Origin: Planktothrix sp. FACHB-1365
GTDB lineage: Bacteria; Cyanobacteriota; Cyanobacteriia; Cyanobacteriales; Microcoleaceae
NCBI RefSeq assembly: GCF_014697575.1
Contig: NZ_JACJSC010000001.1
Coordinates: 930,001-994,000, forward strand
Direction of reading: 5' to 3'
DNA: 64,000 bases
Shown: one piece after another, positions 1 to 7,823 of the stretch
Layout of the letters: every line of letters begins with the position of its first letter
Numbering within the stretch: the first letter of the stretch is position 1
Translations under genes and position numbers: made by a program
Notes under the pieces: model-generated
What the model saw: only the letters and a program-made list of their open reading frames with translations
The model's database searches: none
What the model was told of the DNA's origin: nothing

Positions 1-42
1 CGGTTCGTGATAGCGAAAGACGGGAATTCCCGTGATGATTAA
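1..42 (+). CDS. RemA-like (DUF370) regulator, C-terminal end only
   Basis: The first 13 codons in frame 1 read RFVIAKDGNSRDD and then stop. This resembles the tail of cyanobacterial RemA/DUF370 proteins, small DNA-binding regulators whose gene usually precedes gmk. Position directly upstream of guanylate kinase supports the call, but only 13 residues are visible, so it rests on a short match plus gene order. Confidence 0.5.
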   Translation, partial: RFVIAKDGNSRDD

Positions 43-131
43 GGGATTTTGTATTTTTTCCCCTTGGTTTCCATCGGCATCCTATGAGAAAATAGAAAGA
101 CTCTTATTAAGCGTGAATAAGTAAAAATGCC

Positions 132-689
132 ATGAAAAAAGGCCGATTAATTGTAATGACAGGCCCTAGTGGGGTCGGAAAAGGAACCTTGGTTCGTTCC
201 CTGCTCAACTGTCATCCTGACCTGCATTTATCCGTTTCCGTAACCACTCGTTCTCCCCGTCCGGGTGAAATTAATGGACGAGACTACTATTTTGTAGATC
301 GACATCGGTTTCAAGAAATGGTAGAACAGGGAGAGTTATTAGAATGGGCTGAATTTGCAGGTAATTGTTATGGAACCCCCTTAATCCCAGTTAAAGAACA
401 AATTGAAGCGGGAACATCAGTTTTATTAGAAATAGAATTAGAAGGCGCTCGCCAAATTCGGAGCACATTTCCTTCCGCTTTAAGAATTTTTATTATGCCT
501 CCTTCCATTGATGAATTAGAACGTCGTTTACGGGGTCGAGGTCAGGATTCTGAAGATGCCATTCGACGGCGTTTAATGCGGGCAAAAGCAGAAATGGACG
601 CAGCCAATGAGTTTGATTTTGAAGTGATTAATGATGATTTAGATTTCGCGTTACAACGATTAGAATCTGTGCTATATACGCCTGTTTAA
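132..689 (+). CDS. gmk: Guanylate kinase
   Basis: Cytosolic enzyme that phosphorylates GMP to GDP with ATP, in purine nucleotide synthesis and GTP/(p)ppGpp supply. The 185-residue protein has the family's P-loop GPSGVGKG at residues 11-18, the GMP-binding segment with [11 protein letters not shown] around 37-47 and DYYFV after it, and the lid region [18 protein letters not shown] near 132-149. Length is normal. The ATG at 132 is the first usable start, because an ATG at 125 runs into a stop after one codon. A RemA-like gene ends 90 bases upstream, an arrangement common in bacteria. The next gene begins 10 bases downstream, so cotranscription is likely. Confidence 0.97.
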   Translation: MKKGRLIVMTGPSGVGKGTLVRSLLNCHPDLHLSVSVTTRSPRPGEINGRDYYFVDRHRFQEMVEQGELLEWAEFAGNCYGTPLIPVKEQIEAGTSVLLEIELEGARQIRSTFPSALRIFIMPPSIDELERRLRGRGQDSEDAIRRRLMRAKAEMDAANEFDFEVINDDLDFALQRLESVLYTPV

Positions 690-699
690 ATACGGAAAT

Positions 700-2037
700 A
701 TGCCAGAGGAAGATGCTTTAAAACTCAACTTGGTTAATGGGATGGCAACAAATGTCAAGTCGGCTGAAGCTTATGCTAATTTAGGGCGTTTGCAGAGTCA
801 GCAAGAACAATGGCAAGCTGCGATCACAAATTATCGTCATGCTATCGAATTAAATCCTAATTGCTCTTGGTTTTATCATCATTTAGGGGATATTTTATTA
901 AAACAAGAACAATGGCAAGAGGCGATTATTCAATATCGTCGCGCCATTGAACTGAATCCTAATTTTCCCTGGTCGTATCATAATTTAGGAAATGCTTTAT
1001 TAAAATTAAAATCCTGGGAAGAAGCGGTTGATGTTTACCGTAAAGCTATTCAGTTAAATGCTCAATTTCATTGGTCTTATTGTAATTTAGGGGATGCGTT
1101 GGTTCAACAAAAAAAGTGGGATTTAGCCATTACTTCTTATTGGAATAGTTTGGTTATTCTTCTACAAACCCATCAAGAACAGGATTTTGTGATTATTGCG
1201 ACTAAATTAGGAGAAACCCTAGAATCTTGTTTACCGGAAACTGTTGATCTTGCGATCGCCTATTATCGAAAAGTGATTCAGAATAGTCAACAATATCCTG
1301 AATATGAAAATACTATTAATTTTCTAAAAAGTAATCTAAAATCATGGATTAAAATAGCAGATTTTTTCCTCCATAAACATTGGATGAATGCTGCTTTAAT
1401 TCTGTATTCAATGGCAATGGAAGTTTATCCTGATGAGCGGTTAATTAAAGAAAAATTAAAGACGGTGTTTCAGAAAAAGAAAGATTTAGAAAAATCAATT
1501 CTTTTGCAACATCAAAATATTAATCAAAATCTCGAAAAATGGTCTAAATATGATGAGGCGATCGCTGCTAACCCCACTGTCAATTCTTCTTATAATCCTT
1601 TAGCTGTGAATCAAAAAAACGGACAATTTATATTAAGTACCGATATCGATTTTGACTTAAACCAATTAGATCAACTCTTTGAAGCAGTAGGTTGGATGAC
1701 TCGTTCCCACGAACAAATGAAAATCGCCCTAGAACACAGTTTTTTAGCCGTTACTCTCTGGTTTGTCAAAGATACGCAAAAACAATTAATTGGGTTTACT
1801 CGCGCCGTTTCTGATCATGTTTATAATGCGACTTTGTGGGATGTAGTAATTCATCCTAATTTTCAAAGTCAAGGATTAGGAAAAGCCTTAATTCAATATA
1901 CCTTAGAAAAACTGCGCCAGCAAAACATCGAAAATATTACCTTATTTGCAGGTTCAAAAGCCGTTAATTTCTATCATCATTTAGGGTTTATTACCGACCC
2001 TAACGGAATTAAAGGAATGTTTTGGGTTTCACCTTGA
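700..2037 (+). CDS. TPR protein fused to a GNAT acetyltransferase
   Basis: The 445-residue protein has two parts. Residues about 22-150 hold at least three 34-residue tetratricopeptide repeats (pattern W..A...Y..AIELNPN), a protein-interaction scaffold. Residues about 305-445 form a GNAT acyltransferase with the acetyl-CoA pyrophosphate loop QSQGLGKA at about 389-396. The core sequence RAVSDHVYNATLWDVVIHPN resembles the Ycf52/plant plastid NSI-SNAT group of lysine or arylalkylamine acetyltransferases. In most cyanobacteria that enzyme stands alone, so the TPR fusion is unusual. A middle region, residues 150-300, is helical and not recognised. The gene starts 10 bases after gmk. The acceptor substrate cannot be read from sequence. 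Confidence 0.8.
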   Translation: MPEEDALKLNLVNGMATNVKSAEAYANLGRLQSQQEQWQAAITNYRHAIELNPNCSWFYHHLGDILLKQEQWQEAIIQYRRAIELNPNFPWSYHNLGNALLKLKSWEEAVDVYRKAIQLNAQFHWSYCNLGDALVQQKKWDLAITSYWNSLVILLQTHQEQDFVIIATKLGETLESCLPETVDLAIAYYRKVIQNSQQYPEYENTINFLKSNLKSWIKIADFFLHKHWMNAALILYSMAMEVYPDERLIKEKLKTVFQKKKDLEKSILLQHQNINQNLEKWSKYDEAIAANPTVNSSYNPLAVNQKNGQFILSTDIDFDLNQLDQLFEAVGWMTRSHEQMKIALEHSFLAVTLWFVKDTQKQLIGFTRAVSDHVYNATLWDVVIHPNFQSQGLGKALIQYTLEKLRQQNIENITLFAGSKAVNFYHHLGFITDPNGIKGMFWVSP

Positions 2038-2048
2038 TTAACTTCAAT

Positions 2049-2173
2049 CGTAGGGTGCGTAAGCTCCGCGCACGCACCATCTAACATGAAATCCACAAAT
2101 ATTTGCTCCTGATCATTGCATTATAATTGTATCTGAGAAATGGTGCGTGTGGCTTCGCCTTACGCACCCTACG
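2049..2173. repeat. Long inverted repeat, copy 1 (MITE-like hairpin)
   Basis: A 125-bp element begins CGTAGGGTGCGTAAG and ends CTTACGCACCCTACG, so its ends form an imperfect hairpin of about 30 bp around an AT-rich centre. It lies 36 bp beyond the stop of the first Uma2 gene. Copies 2 and 3 follow at exactly +800 and +1600 bp. It could be a non-autonomous mobile element, a REP-like sequence, or a terminator. Confidence 0.85.
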
Positions 2174-2209
2174 TTTTTGCTATAGCTTTTTTGTCAATAC
2201 TTTCAGTTT

Positions 2210-2785
2210 TTATTCTGCTATAAAAATTTGCTCAATGTTTAAATTAATTTCAGGGAATAGTTGAGAAATAATTCTTTGTTGACCTATAAAAACAGTATTT
2301 TGATAACTTCCATTCATCAAAAAATTGATCATTACTTGTTCTGTTAACGGATCAATAATCCAATATTCAGAAATGCCAAATTCCGCATATTCAGTTATTT
2401 TTTTAACATAATCTCGGTTCTCGTTATCTTCCCCTGGACTCACAACTTCTACTACTAATAAAGCCGGAACTTCCAGAATGGCTGATTTTTTAAACTGTCG
2501 TAACCGTCGCCAATCTTCCCCTTGAATAATAGCAATATCCGGTTGTCGGGAACGATTTATTCTAGTTCGTATTCCCACATCTCCTTGTTTTACTTTTAAG
2601 TCTAACCCTAGTCTTTTAATCTCCGCTTTGAAGGTATCGTAGAGAAATTCAATAATATCAGAATGTATCGGACTAGCAGGTGTCATTGGAATTAACACCC
2701 CATCTTCAAGTTCATAACGGTTATCTGTTCCGTCATTATAAGTTAAATACTCCTCAAAGGTTAATTTGACAGGGGTTTGAGTCAT
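2210..2785 (-). CDS. Uma2 family (DUF820) putative endonuclease, copy 1
   Basis: Uma2 proteins have a restriction-endonuclease-like fold and are greatly expanded in cyanobacteria; their cellular role is unknown. This 191-residue protein shows the family pattern: LTFEEYL at the start, RYELEDG near 23, the acidic residue in QPDIAII (D83), VVEVVSP (E113), a lysine pair at 128-129, and EYWIIDP at 140-146. D83, E113 and K128 or K129 would form the PD-(D/E)xK-type site. It is a tandem paralogue of the gene at 3010-3585. The two differ mainly at residues 44-61 and in the last 15 residues, while the DNA between is identical for about 320 bp. The inverted repeat downstream may terminate transcription. 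Confidence 0.9.
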   Translation of the reverse strand: MTQTPVKLTFEEYLTYNDGTDNRYELEDGVLIPMTPASPIHSDIIEFLYDTFKAEIKRLGLDLKVKQGDVGIRTRINRSRQPDIAIIQGEDWRRLRQFKKSAILEVPALLVVEVVSPGEDNENRDYVKKITEYAEFGISEYWIIDPLTEQVMINFLMNGSYQNTVFIGQQRIISQLFPEINLNIEQIFIAE

Positions 2786-2848
2786 GTTCTTACCTCAACT
2801 TTCCAACGTCCCTTTTCTATTAATTTAACACAAAAGTAAAACGTAAAC

Positions 2849-2973
2849 CGTAGGGTGCGTAAGCTCCGCGCACGCACCATCTAACATGAAATCCACAAAT
2901 ATTTGCTCCTGATCATTGCATTATAATTGTATCTGAGAAATGGTGCGTGCGGCTTCGCCTTACGCACCCTACG
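2849..2973. repeat. Long inverted repeat, copy 2
   Basis: Second copy of the 125-bp CGTAGGGTGCGT...ACGCACCCTACG hairpin, exactly 800 bp after copy 1 and differing from it at only one or two positions. It separates the two Uma2 genes, lying 63 bp upstream of the start of the first and 36 bp downstream of the end of the second. Confidence 0.85.
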
Positions 2974-3009
2974 TTCTTGCTCTAGCTTTTTTGTCAATAC
3001 TTTCAGTTT

Positions 3010-3585
3010 TTATTCTGCTATAAAAATTTGCTCAACGGTTAAATTGAGGTCGGGGAATAGTTGAGAAATAATTCTTTGTTGACCTATAAAAACAGTATTT
3101 TGATAACTTCCATTCATCAAAAAATTGATCATTACTTGTTCTGTTAACGGATCAATAATCCAATATTCAGAAATGCCAAATTCCGCATATTCAGTTATTT
3201 TTTTAACATAATCTCGGTTCTCGTTATCTTCCCCTGGACTCACAACTTCTACTACTAATAAAGCCGGAACTTCCAGAATGGCTGATTTTTTAAACTGTCG
3301 TAACCGTCGCCAATCTTCCCCTTGAATAATAGCAATATCCGGTTGTCGGGAACGATTTATTCTAGTTCGTATTCCCACATCTCCTTGTTTAACTTTCAAG
3401 TCTAAATTCCGTCTTTGAACTTCTTGATAAAAACAGATAAATAGGAACCCTACAATATCAGAATGGATGGGACTCGCAGGTGTCATCGGAATTAACACCC
3501 CATCTTCAAGTTCATAACGATTATCTGTTCCGTCATCGTAGGTTAAATACTCCTCAAAGGTTAATTTTACAGGGGTTTTAGTCAT
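3010..3585 (-). CDS. Uma2 family (DUF820) putative endonuclease, copy 2
   Basis: Tandem duplicate of the Uma2 gene at 2210-2785, with the same 191-residue length and the same candidate catalytic residues (D83, E113, K128/K129). The protein is identical to copy 1 from about residue 62 to 178 but differs sharply at residues 44-61 (IVGFLFICFYQEVQRRNL here). It also has DLNLTVE instead of EINLNIE near the C-terminus. The flanking DNA is about 90% identical, while the core is 100% identical, which points to recent gene conversion. The start ATG at 3585 is conserved between copies. Whether either copy is a nuclease in the cell is unknown for the family. Confidence 0.9.
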   Translation of the reverse strand: MTKTPVKLTFEEYLTYDDGTDNRYELEDGVLIPMTPASPIHSDIVGFLFICFYQEVQRRNLDLKVKQGDVGIRTRINRSRQPDIAIIQGEDWRRLRQFKKSAILEVPALLVVEVVSPGEDNENRDYVKKITEYAEFGISEYWIIDPLTEQVMINFLMNGSYQNTVFIGQQRIISQLFPDLNLTVEQIFIAE

Positions 3586-3648
3586 GTTGTCACCTCAACT
3601 TTACAACATCCCTTTTCTATTAATCTAACATAAAAGTAAAACGTAAAC

Positions 3649-3772
3649 CGTAGGGTGCGTAAGCGGAGCGCACGCACCATCTAACATGAAATCCTAAAAT
3701 ATTTGCTCCTGATCATTGCATCATAATTGTATATGAGAAATGGTGCGTGCGACTTCGCCTTACGCACCCTAC
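3649..3772. repeat. Long inverted repeat, copy 3
   Basis: Third copy of the hairpin element, 1600 bp after copy 1. It is more diverged (several substitutions), and a 7-mer in the left arm, GCTCCGC in copies 1 and 2, is replaced by its reverse complement GCGGAGC at 3663-3669. It ends 4 bp beyond the stop codon of the glycosidase-like gene, so it may also serve as that gene's terminator. Confidence 0.8.
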
Positions 3773-3776
3773 AATT

Positions 3777-6767
3777 TTAATTCCTAATTCTTCGTTCTCC
3801 ATACCGTAATAACATCTCAATACTCGCCAAACGATTTCCCCAACTAGAGACTTGATAGGGACGTTCTAAGGCTTGTAAACGCATAGAAGTTTGGAATTGT
3901 TTTTGAAACGTTCCTAACTTTTGTTGAGCAATTTCTAAATTTTGAGAAGAGGGGTTATCCTCTAATTGTTTTAAGGTTTGGGCTAAATCTTCCGCTTGGG
4001 TACTCAAGGCTTTTAGTTCCCCATCTCGAATCCAAAGTTGATCATTAGATAACAGAAAACTCCATTCTCGTTTTAATGCTAAATACCGATCATGGGCTGC
4101 TGCAAAAGGTTGTCGATAGGGAATTGCAGGTTGAGTTGTTTGAGAAGAATTTTGAGTCCGGCGAAAATAGTTTTGTAAATTATTACCAATGGTTTCAACG
4201 GCAAAAATTGAATAGCCTCCGGTGGATAAATCCCGTAAGGATTGTAATTGATCAATCGCTACAATTTCAGGAAGATTCAATAACTTAATCGCCGGACTAA
4301 TTAACGCCGATCCTAACCGTTGTTCTTGAGTTAAAGGCTGAGTAATTCGCTTTAAACGGTTTGTATCCATCGCATAAGTCATGGGTACAATTAAATCGAC
4401 ATAACCTTGTTTCGCCCACACTTCCCAATGTTGTTGAATTTTCAGAATCCGTTCCTGTTCAGGATGGGGAAATACCGCAACGGATAAAATCACATTGGGT
4501 TTTTGTTGTTTTAAAAATTGTGAAACTTCGGCTACAAAAGAAGTGACTTGATCCGTTTTAAACTGCGTCCATTGATTCCATAATTGAGGATTTTTGCGTG
4601 TGATATTAACCGGGTCAACTCCCGTTAATTGTCGAAATTGTTCCCGTCCAGCTTTTCCATAACCATAGGTGTAATTTCCCCCTGGATCTTGGAACGGATA
4701 ACGAATATAATCTAACTGTAACCCATCCACATTATAGGTCGTTACAATTTCATTAATTAAACGCAGGACATAAGCTCGGGCTTCTCGGTTTGCTGGATCA
4801 AGATAAACTTTATGATCGCGGGTATTTCTTAACTCTCCATAATTATTAATATTCACCCAATCAGGATGGGCTTGAATGACCGGACTTAAAAAACTACTGG
4901 GTTGTCCTAAAAGTTGATTATGGCGATCATTTCCCACCGCAAATACCCAAATCCAAGCGTGTAATTCCATCCCCCGTTCATGGGCTAATTTCACCGCCGA
5001 TTCTAATGGGTTCCATCCTCGAATTAAGGGGTTTTGTTCAGGCGCGATGCGGCTGGGATAAATCGGATAACCCGCATTAATGGTTTCAAAATAAACTGTA
5101 TTAATTCCCGCCGACGCTAACCGATCAAAGACTTGCGCTAGTCCGGCTTCACCCCCCGCTTTAACAATGGTTCCTCGGTCTAACCAAACCGCCCGAATTT
5201 CTGCTCCTAAGCGTTCTCCTTCAGTGGGATAATGTTGCCATAATTGTTGACGAATTTCTAACCATTGACGACGAGCTTCTGCCCAATTTTGATGAGCTAC
5301 TAATTCAGGAAAATCCTTAATTACCTGTCGAGCTTTGGCAATCATTTGATCCGATTGTTTAAAATTAGCACTTGCTAAACTACCTCCCTGGGTCGCCATT
5401 AATTGAGTAGAAGCAACTTGTAAATTAATCGGAACATTACCCGAATTTGAGGCAATTAACGCATTTTCAAATCGTCCTAATAAATCGACTAATTCCTGAC
5501 GCATGGCGATGGCCGTTAATTCCTCAATGGGTTCATTTCCTGGCTGTACTTCTAACCCCGCAGGCGCCGTTTGTTCGGAAGGGTCAATAAAATTATTGGG
5601 AACTGCTGGAGTATTGGGTAACGTCCGAGTGGCGGTGACAGTCGGAGGGGGTGGTGTCGTGGAACGGGGTGGAGAAGGCGGCACCTGGGGAACCGTTGGC
5701 GGTGTGACGGGACGGGGTGGAGCTATAGCTGTTGGCTGTACCGTTGGTGTTATCGGTTGGGGTAGGCTGGTGTTGGAACGGGTCGGGACAGCAGGAGGAG
5801 GCGCGGGGTTGGGACGGGTTGCTACCGTCGGGGTAACAGGTGGCTGAGGTGTGGGGTTGGGACGGGTTGCGACTGGGGGCGGCGTTGGGTTGGGACGAGT
5901 GACAACGGCTGGTGGTCTGGGGTTTGCGACTGGGGGCGGCGTTGGGTTGGGACGGGTGACAACGGCTGGTGGTCTGGGGATGGGACGGGTTGCGACTGGG
6001 GGCGGCGTTGGGAGGGGAGAACTCGCGACGGGAGTTGTGGCTGTTGTCCCTAAACCATGACGACTGACGGCGGCTTGTAACCACGCAATATCCATATCCG
6101 CCGAGGATTGATTTCCCCAACGCCAGCCTAAATAAGTGGCTTTTTGGGTGGTAATGACCGCCGGAGAACTGCCACTGGCTTCCCAAATGCCTGCGGTATA
6201 ACTTTCTAAGGTGGTGGGAATGAGAACCCCCCCTTCAACAGGGTTTGGGTTTTGCTGCATTGGCCCCCAAGTGGTGAGGGAGGGACAAAGGGTATCTCGA
6301 CTGCGACAGCGATTTTTAGCGACTTGGGGTTTAGCGGGGACGGTGAGGGGAAAAGCCCAATAGGAACCTAAAATTGAGCGCAACAGTTGACGGACTAAGG
6401 GGGTAGACCGTTCTCCTACAGGGCCACTGGCAATCACCTGTCCCCCTTGTTTGGCCCACTCTTGCAGAACTTTGGCTTGTTCGGTTTTAATTACTGTTGT
6501 ATTGGGTAGGAATAAAACGCGAATTCCTTGCAGATCAGTAACGCTTTTAATATTGTTTAAATCAACGGTTTGATAGGGAATTCGACTGGCTTTTAACCGT
6601 TGTTCAATACCATTCCATTCGGCGAGTTGTTCGGTATCCCGAATCACCCCTAACGTTGCGTTGGCTTGGCTGAGGGAGGTTAGGGGAATCGATAATTGTA
6701 AAATTGTACTGGCAAGAGTCCCCAGGAGAATCTGTTGGAAAAACGTTTGCGATCGCCGTTGAACCAT
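3777..6767 (-). CDS. Secreted GHL10-type glycoside hydrolase-like protein with proline-rich linker
   Basis: A 996-residue exported protein. Residues 1-37 look like a signal peptide. Residues about 38-240 form an N-terminal domain with a glutamine-amidotransferase-like feel (VLFLPNTTVI, GGQVIASGP). Residues about 242-380 are a Pro/Thr-rich linker made of repeats such as RPNPTPPPVA. The catalytic-type domain, about 522-850, matches the glycosyl-hydrolase-like 10 family (PF02638): EIRAVWLDRG, NTVYFETINAGYPIYPS, MELHAWIWVF, and VDGLQLDYIRYP. A helical C-terminal region of about 150 residues follows. The substrate is unknown; a cell-envelope or exopolysaccharide role is inferred from export. The linker DNA also gives long open frames on the other strand, which are compositional shadows. 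Confidence 0.85.
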   Translation of the reverse strand: MVQRRSQTFFQQILLGTLASTILQLSIPLTSLSQANATLGVIRDTEQLAEWNGIEQRLKASRIPYQTVDLNNIKSVTDLQGIRVLFLPNTTVIKTEQAKVLQEWAKQGGQVIASGPVGERSTPLVRQLLRSILGSYWAFPLTVPAKPQVAKNRCRSRDTLCPSLTTWGPMQQNPNPVEGGVLIPTTLESYTAGIWEASGSSPAVITTQKATYLGWRWGNQSSADMDIAWLQAAVSRHGLGTTATTPVASSPLPTPPPVATRPIPRPPAVVTRPNPTPPPVANPRPPAVVTRPNPTPPPVATRPNPTPQPPVTPTVATRPNPAPPPAVPTRSNTSLPQPITPTVQPTAIAPPRPVTPPTVPQVPPSPPRSTTPPPPTVTATRTLPNTPAVPNNFIDPSEQTAPAGLEVQPGNEPIEELTAIAMRQELVDLLGRFENALIASNSGNVPINLQVASTQLMATQGGSLASANFKQSDQMIAKARQVIKDFPELVAHQNWAEARRQWLEIRQQLWQHYPTEGERLGAEIRAVWLDRGTIVKAGGEAGLAQVFDRLASAGINTVYFETINAGYPIYPSRIAPEQNPLIRGWNPLESAVKLAHERGMELHAWIWVFAVGNDRHNQLLGQPSSFLSPVIQAHPDWVNINNYGELRNTRDHKVYLDPANREARAYVLRLINEIVTTYNVDGLQLDYIRYPFQDPGGNYTYGYGKAGREQFRQLTGVDPVNITRKNPQLWNQWTQFKTDQVTSFVAEVSQFLKQQKPNVILSVAVFPHPEQERILKIQQHWEVWAKQGYVDLIVPMTYAMDTNRLKRITQPLTQEQRLGSALISPAIKLLNLPEIVAIDQLQSLRDLSTGGYSIFAVETIGNNLQNYFRRTQNSSQTTQPAIPYRQPFAAAHDRYLALKREWSFLLSNDQLWIRDGELKALSTQAEDLAQTLKQLEDNPSSQNLEIAQQKLGTFQKQFQTSMRLQALERPYQVSSWGNRLASIEMLLRYGERRIRN
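5840..6025. repeat. Tandem repeats encoding the Pro/Thr linker
   Basis: G-rich direct repeats on the + strand, each about 60-66 bp and containing TTGCGACTGGGGGCGGCG near 5866, 5924 and 5989, encode the TRPNPTPPPVAT linker of the minus-strand hydrolase. Linker length can vary by slippage or recombination. Confidence 0.75.
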
Positions 6768-7112
6768 TGGTTTCTATTAATTTTTGACTAATAAAATAAA
6801 TCGAAGTGCTATATCACAAATAGACAGAATTGTCAAGTCTATTTTTCCAGACTAAACCTTAATTTCTGCCCAATTCCCTCTCATTCCAATTCCACACCCC
6901 TAAAATTGGAGGAGTCTTACACAAATCTTTACTATTCTATCAGGGATAGGAGTCAAAACGATAAACTCGATTTAGATGTTTGTTGCTTTAATCGTGCTTT
7001 TGATCATCCCTTGCTAAAGAGAGCAACCTGTTATATTAATAATCTTAATGTTGCCATCTCAAATCCTATAACTTGGTTAATATCCGTTTTTCAATCTGAA
7101 GGAGACTCTAAT
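6768..7112. other. Intergenic region upstream of VapB-type gene
   Basis: This 345-bp stretch is the divergent interval between the hydrolase and the toxin-antitoxin pair. An open frame runs through 6906-7112 in phase with the antitoxin, but it starts with TTG, has unconvincing content and no family match. I see no clear coding or RNA feature here. Confidence 0.5.
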
Positions 7113-7385
7113 ATGGAAACGATGAAATTGCGATCGCATATTGGAATCAATGGCATATTGCAAATCCAAATGCCTACCGATCTTAAAAATACTTCTGTTG
7201 AAGTGGTAGTCGTTTTACAGCCGTTACCATCTGAGGAAACTCAACCCCAGTATAACGCTTGGGGAAAACTAACAACTAAAGAATCAATGACTGAAGCCGT
7301 TACCCAAATCCAACAATTACGAAAAAAAGTAGGATTAGATAAAAATTCAATTCGAGAAATGATTGAAGAAGGACGTAGGTTTTAA
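7113..7385 (+). CDS. VapB-type antitoxin (unrecognised subfamily)
   Basis: Probable antitoxin of 90 residues for the PIN toxin that overlaps it by one base (TAATG junction at 7383-7387). The start at 7113 is chosen because GAAGGAGA lies at a proper distance upstream (about 7098-7105). The frame could extend to a TTG at 6906, but that extension has no support. The N-terminus MKLRSHIGINGILQIQMPTD is a beta-rich segment like those in MazE/AbrB-type or DUF104-like antitoxins. The C-terminal half (SIREMIEEGRRF) would be the toxin-binding helix. Assignment rests mostly on the neighbour. Confidence 0.7.
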   Translation: METMKLRSHIGINGILQIQMPTDLKNTSVEVVVVLQPLPSEETQPQYNAWGKLTTKESMTEAVTQIQQLRKKVGLDKNSIREMIEEGRRF

Positions 7386-7813
7386 TGCGGTTTATATTAG
7401 ATTGTTCCGTAGCAATTAGTTGGTGTTTAGTGGATGAAAATAATGATTATGCTAATACTATACTGACAATAATGCCCAATTGTGAAGTTTATGTACCGAG
7501 CATTTGGTCACTAGAAATTGCTAATACTTTATTGGTTGCTGAACGCCGTAACCGGATCACACCTGAGCAATCAGAGTTAGCTATTGCTTTATTACAATCA
7601 CTATTAATTCATATTGACGAAGCTACGAATATTCATGCACTCTCGTCAACTTTGGTACTGGGAAGAAAAGAAGGTTTAGCAGCCTATGATGCAGCTTATT
7701 TAGAGTTAGCATTACGGTTGAAATTGCCGATTGCAACACTTGATACCCGGTTGGCGGAAGCTGCAACTCGCTGTGGAGTGCAGTTGCTCGTTGTTGAGAT
7801 CAACAAAGCCTAA
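7385..7813 (+). CDS. PIN-domain toxin, VapC type
   Basis: A 142-residue PIN-domain protein, probably an RNase toxin that cleaves structured RNA such as tRNA when freed from its antitoxin. The four acidic metal ligands expected of PIN domains are visible: D6 (FILDCSV), E44 (WSLEIANTLL), D102 (AYDAAYLELA) and D120 (ATLDTRLAE). It overlaps the upstream small gene by one base, the usual arrangement for translationally coupled antitoxin-toxin pairs. Its 3' end lies only 10 bp from the convergent WD40 gene. Confidence 0.88.
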   Translation: MRFILDCSVAISWCLVDENNDYANTILTIMPNCEVYVPSIWSLEIANTLLVAERRNRITPEQSELAIALLQSLLIHIDEATNIHALSSTLVLGRKEGLAAYDAAYLELALRLKLPIATLDTRLAEAATRCGVQLLVVEINKA

Positions 7814-7823
7814 TATTGTTATT

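Noticed and set aside
5593-6186. Long open frames on both strands in the proline-rich linker (for example 5503-5847 +, 5851-6060 +, 5593-6186 -)
   Set aside because: They arise from the G-rich linker repeats of the hydrolase gene; composition is low-complexity and no start signals or family features are seen.
6906-7112. N-terminal extension of the VapB-type gene to a TTG at 6906
   Set aside because: The extension has no ribosome site or conserved sequence, whereas the ATG at 7113 has GAAGGAGA upstream.
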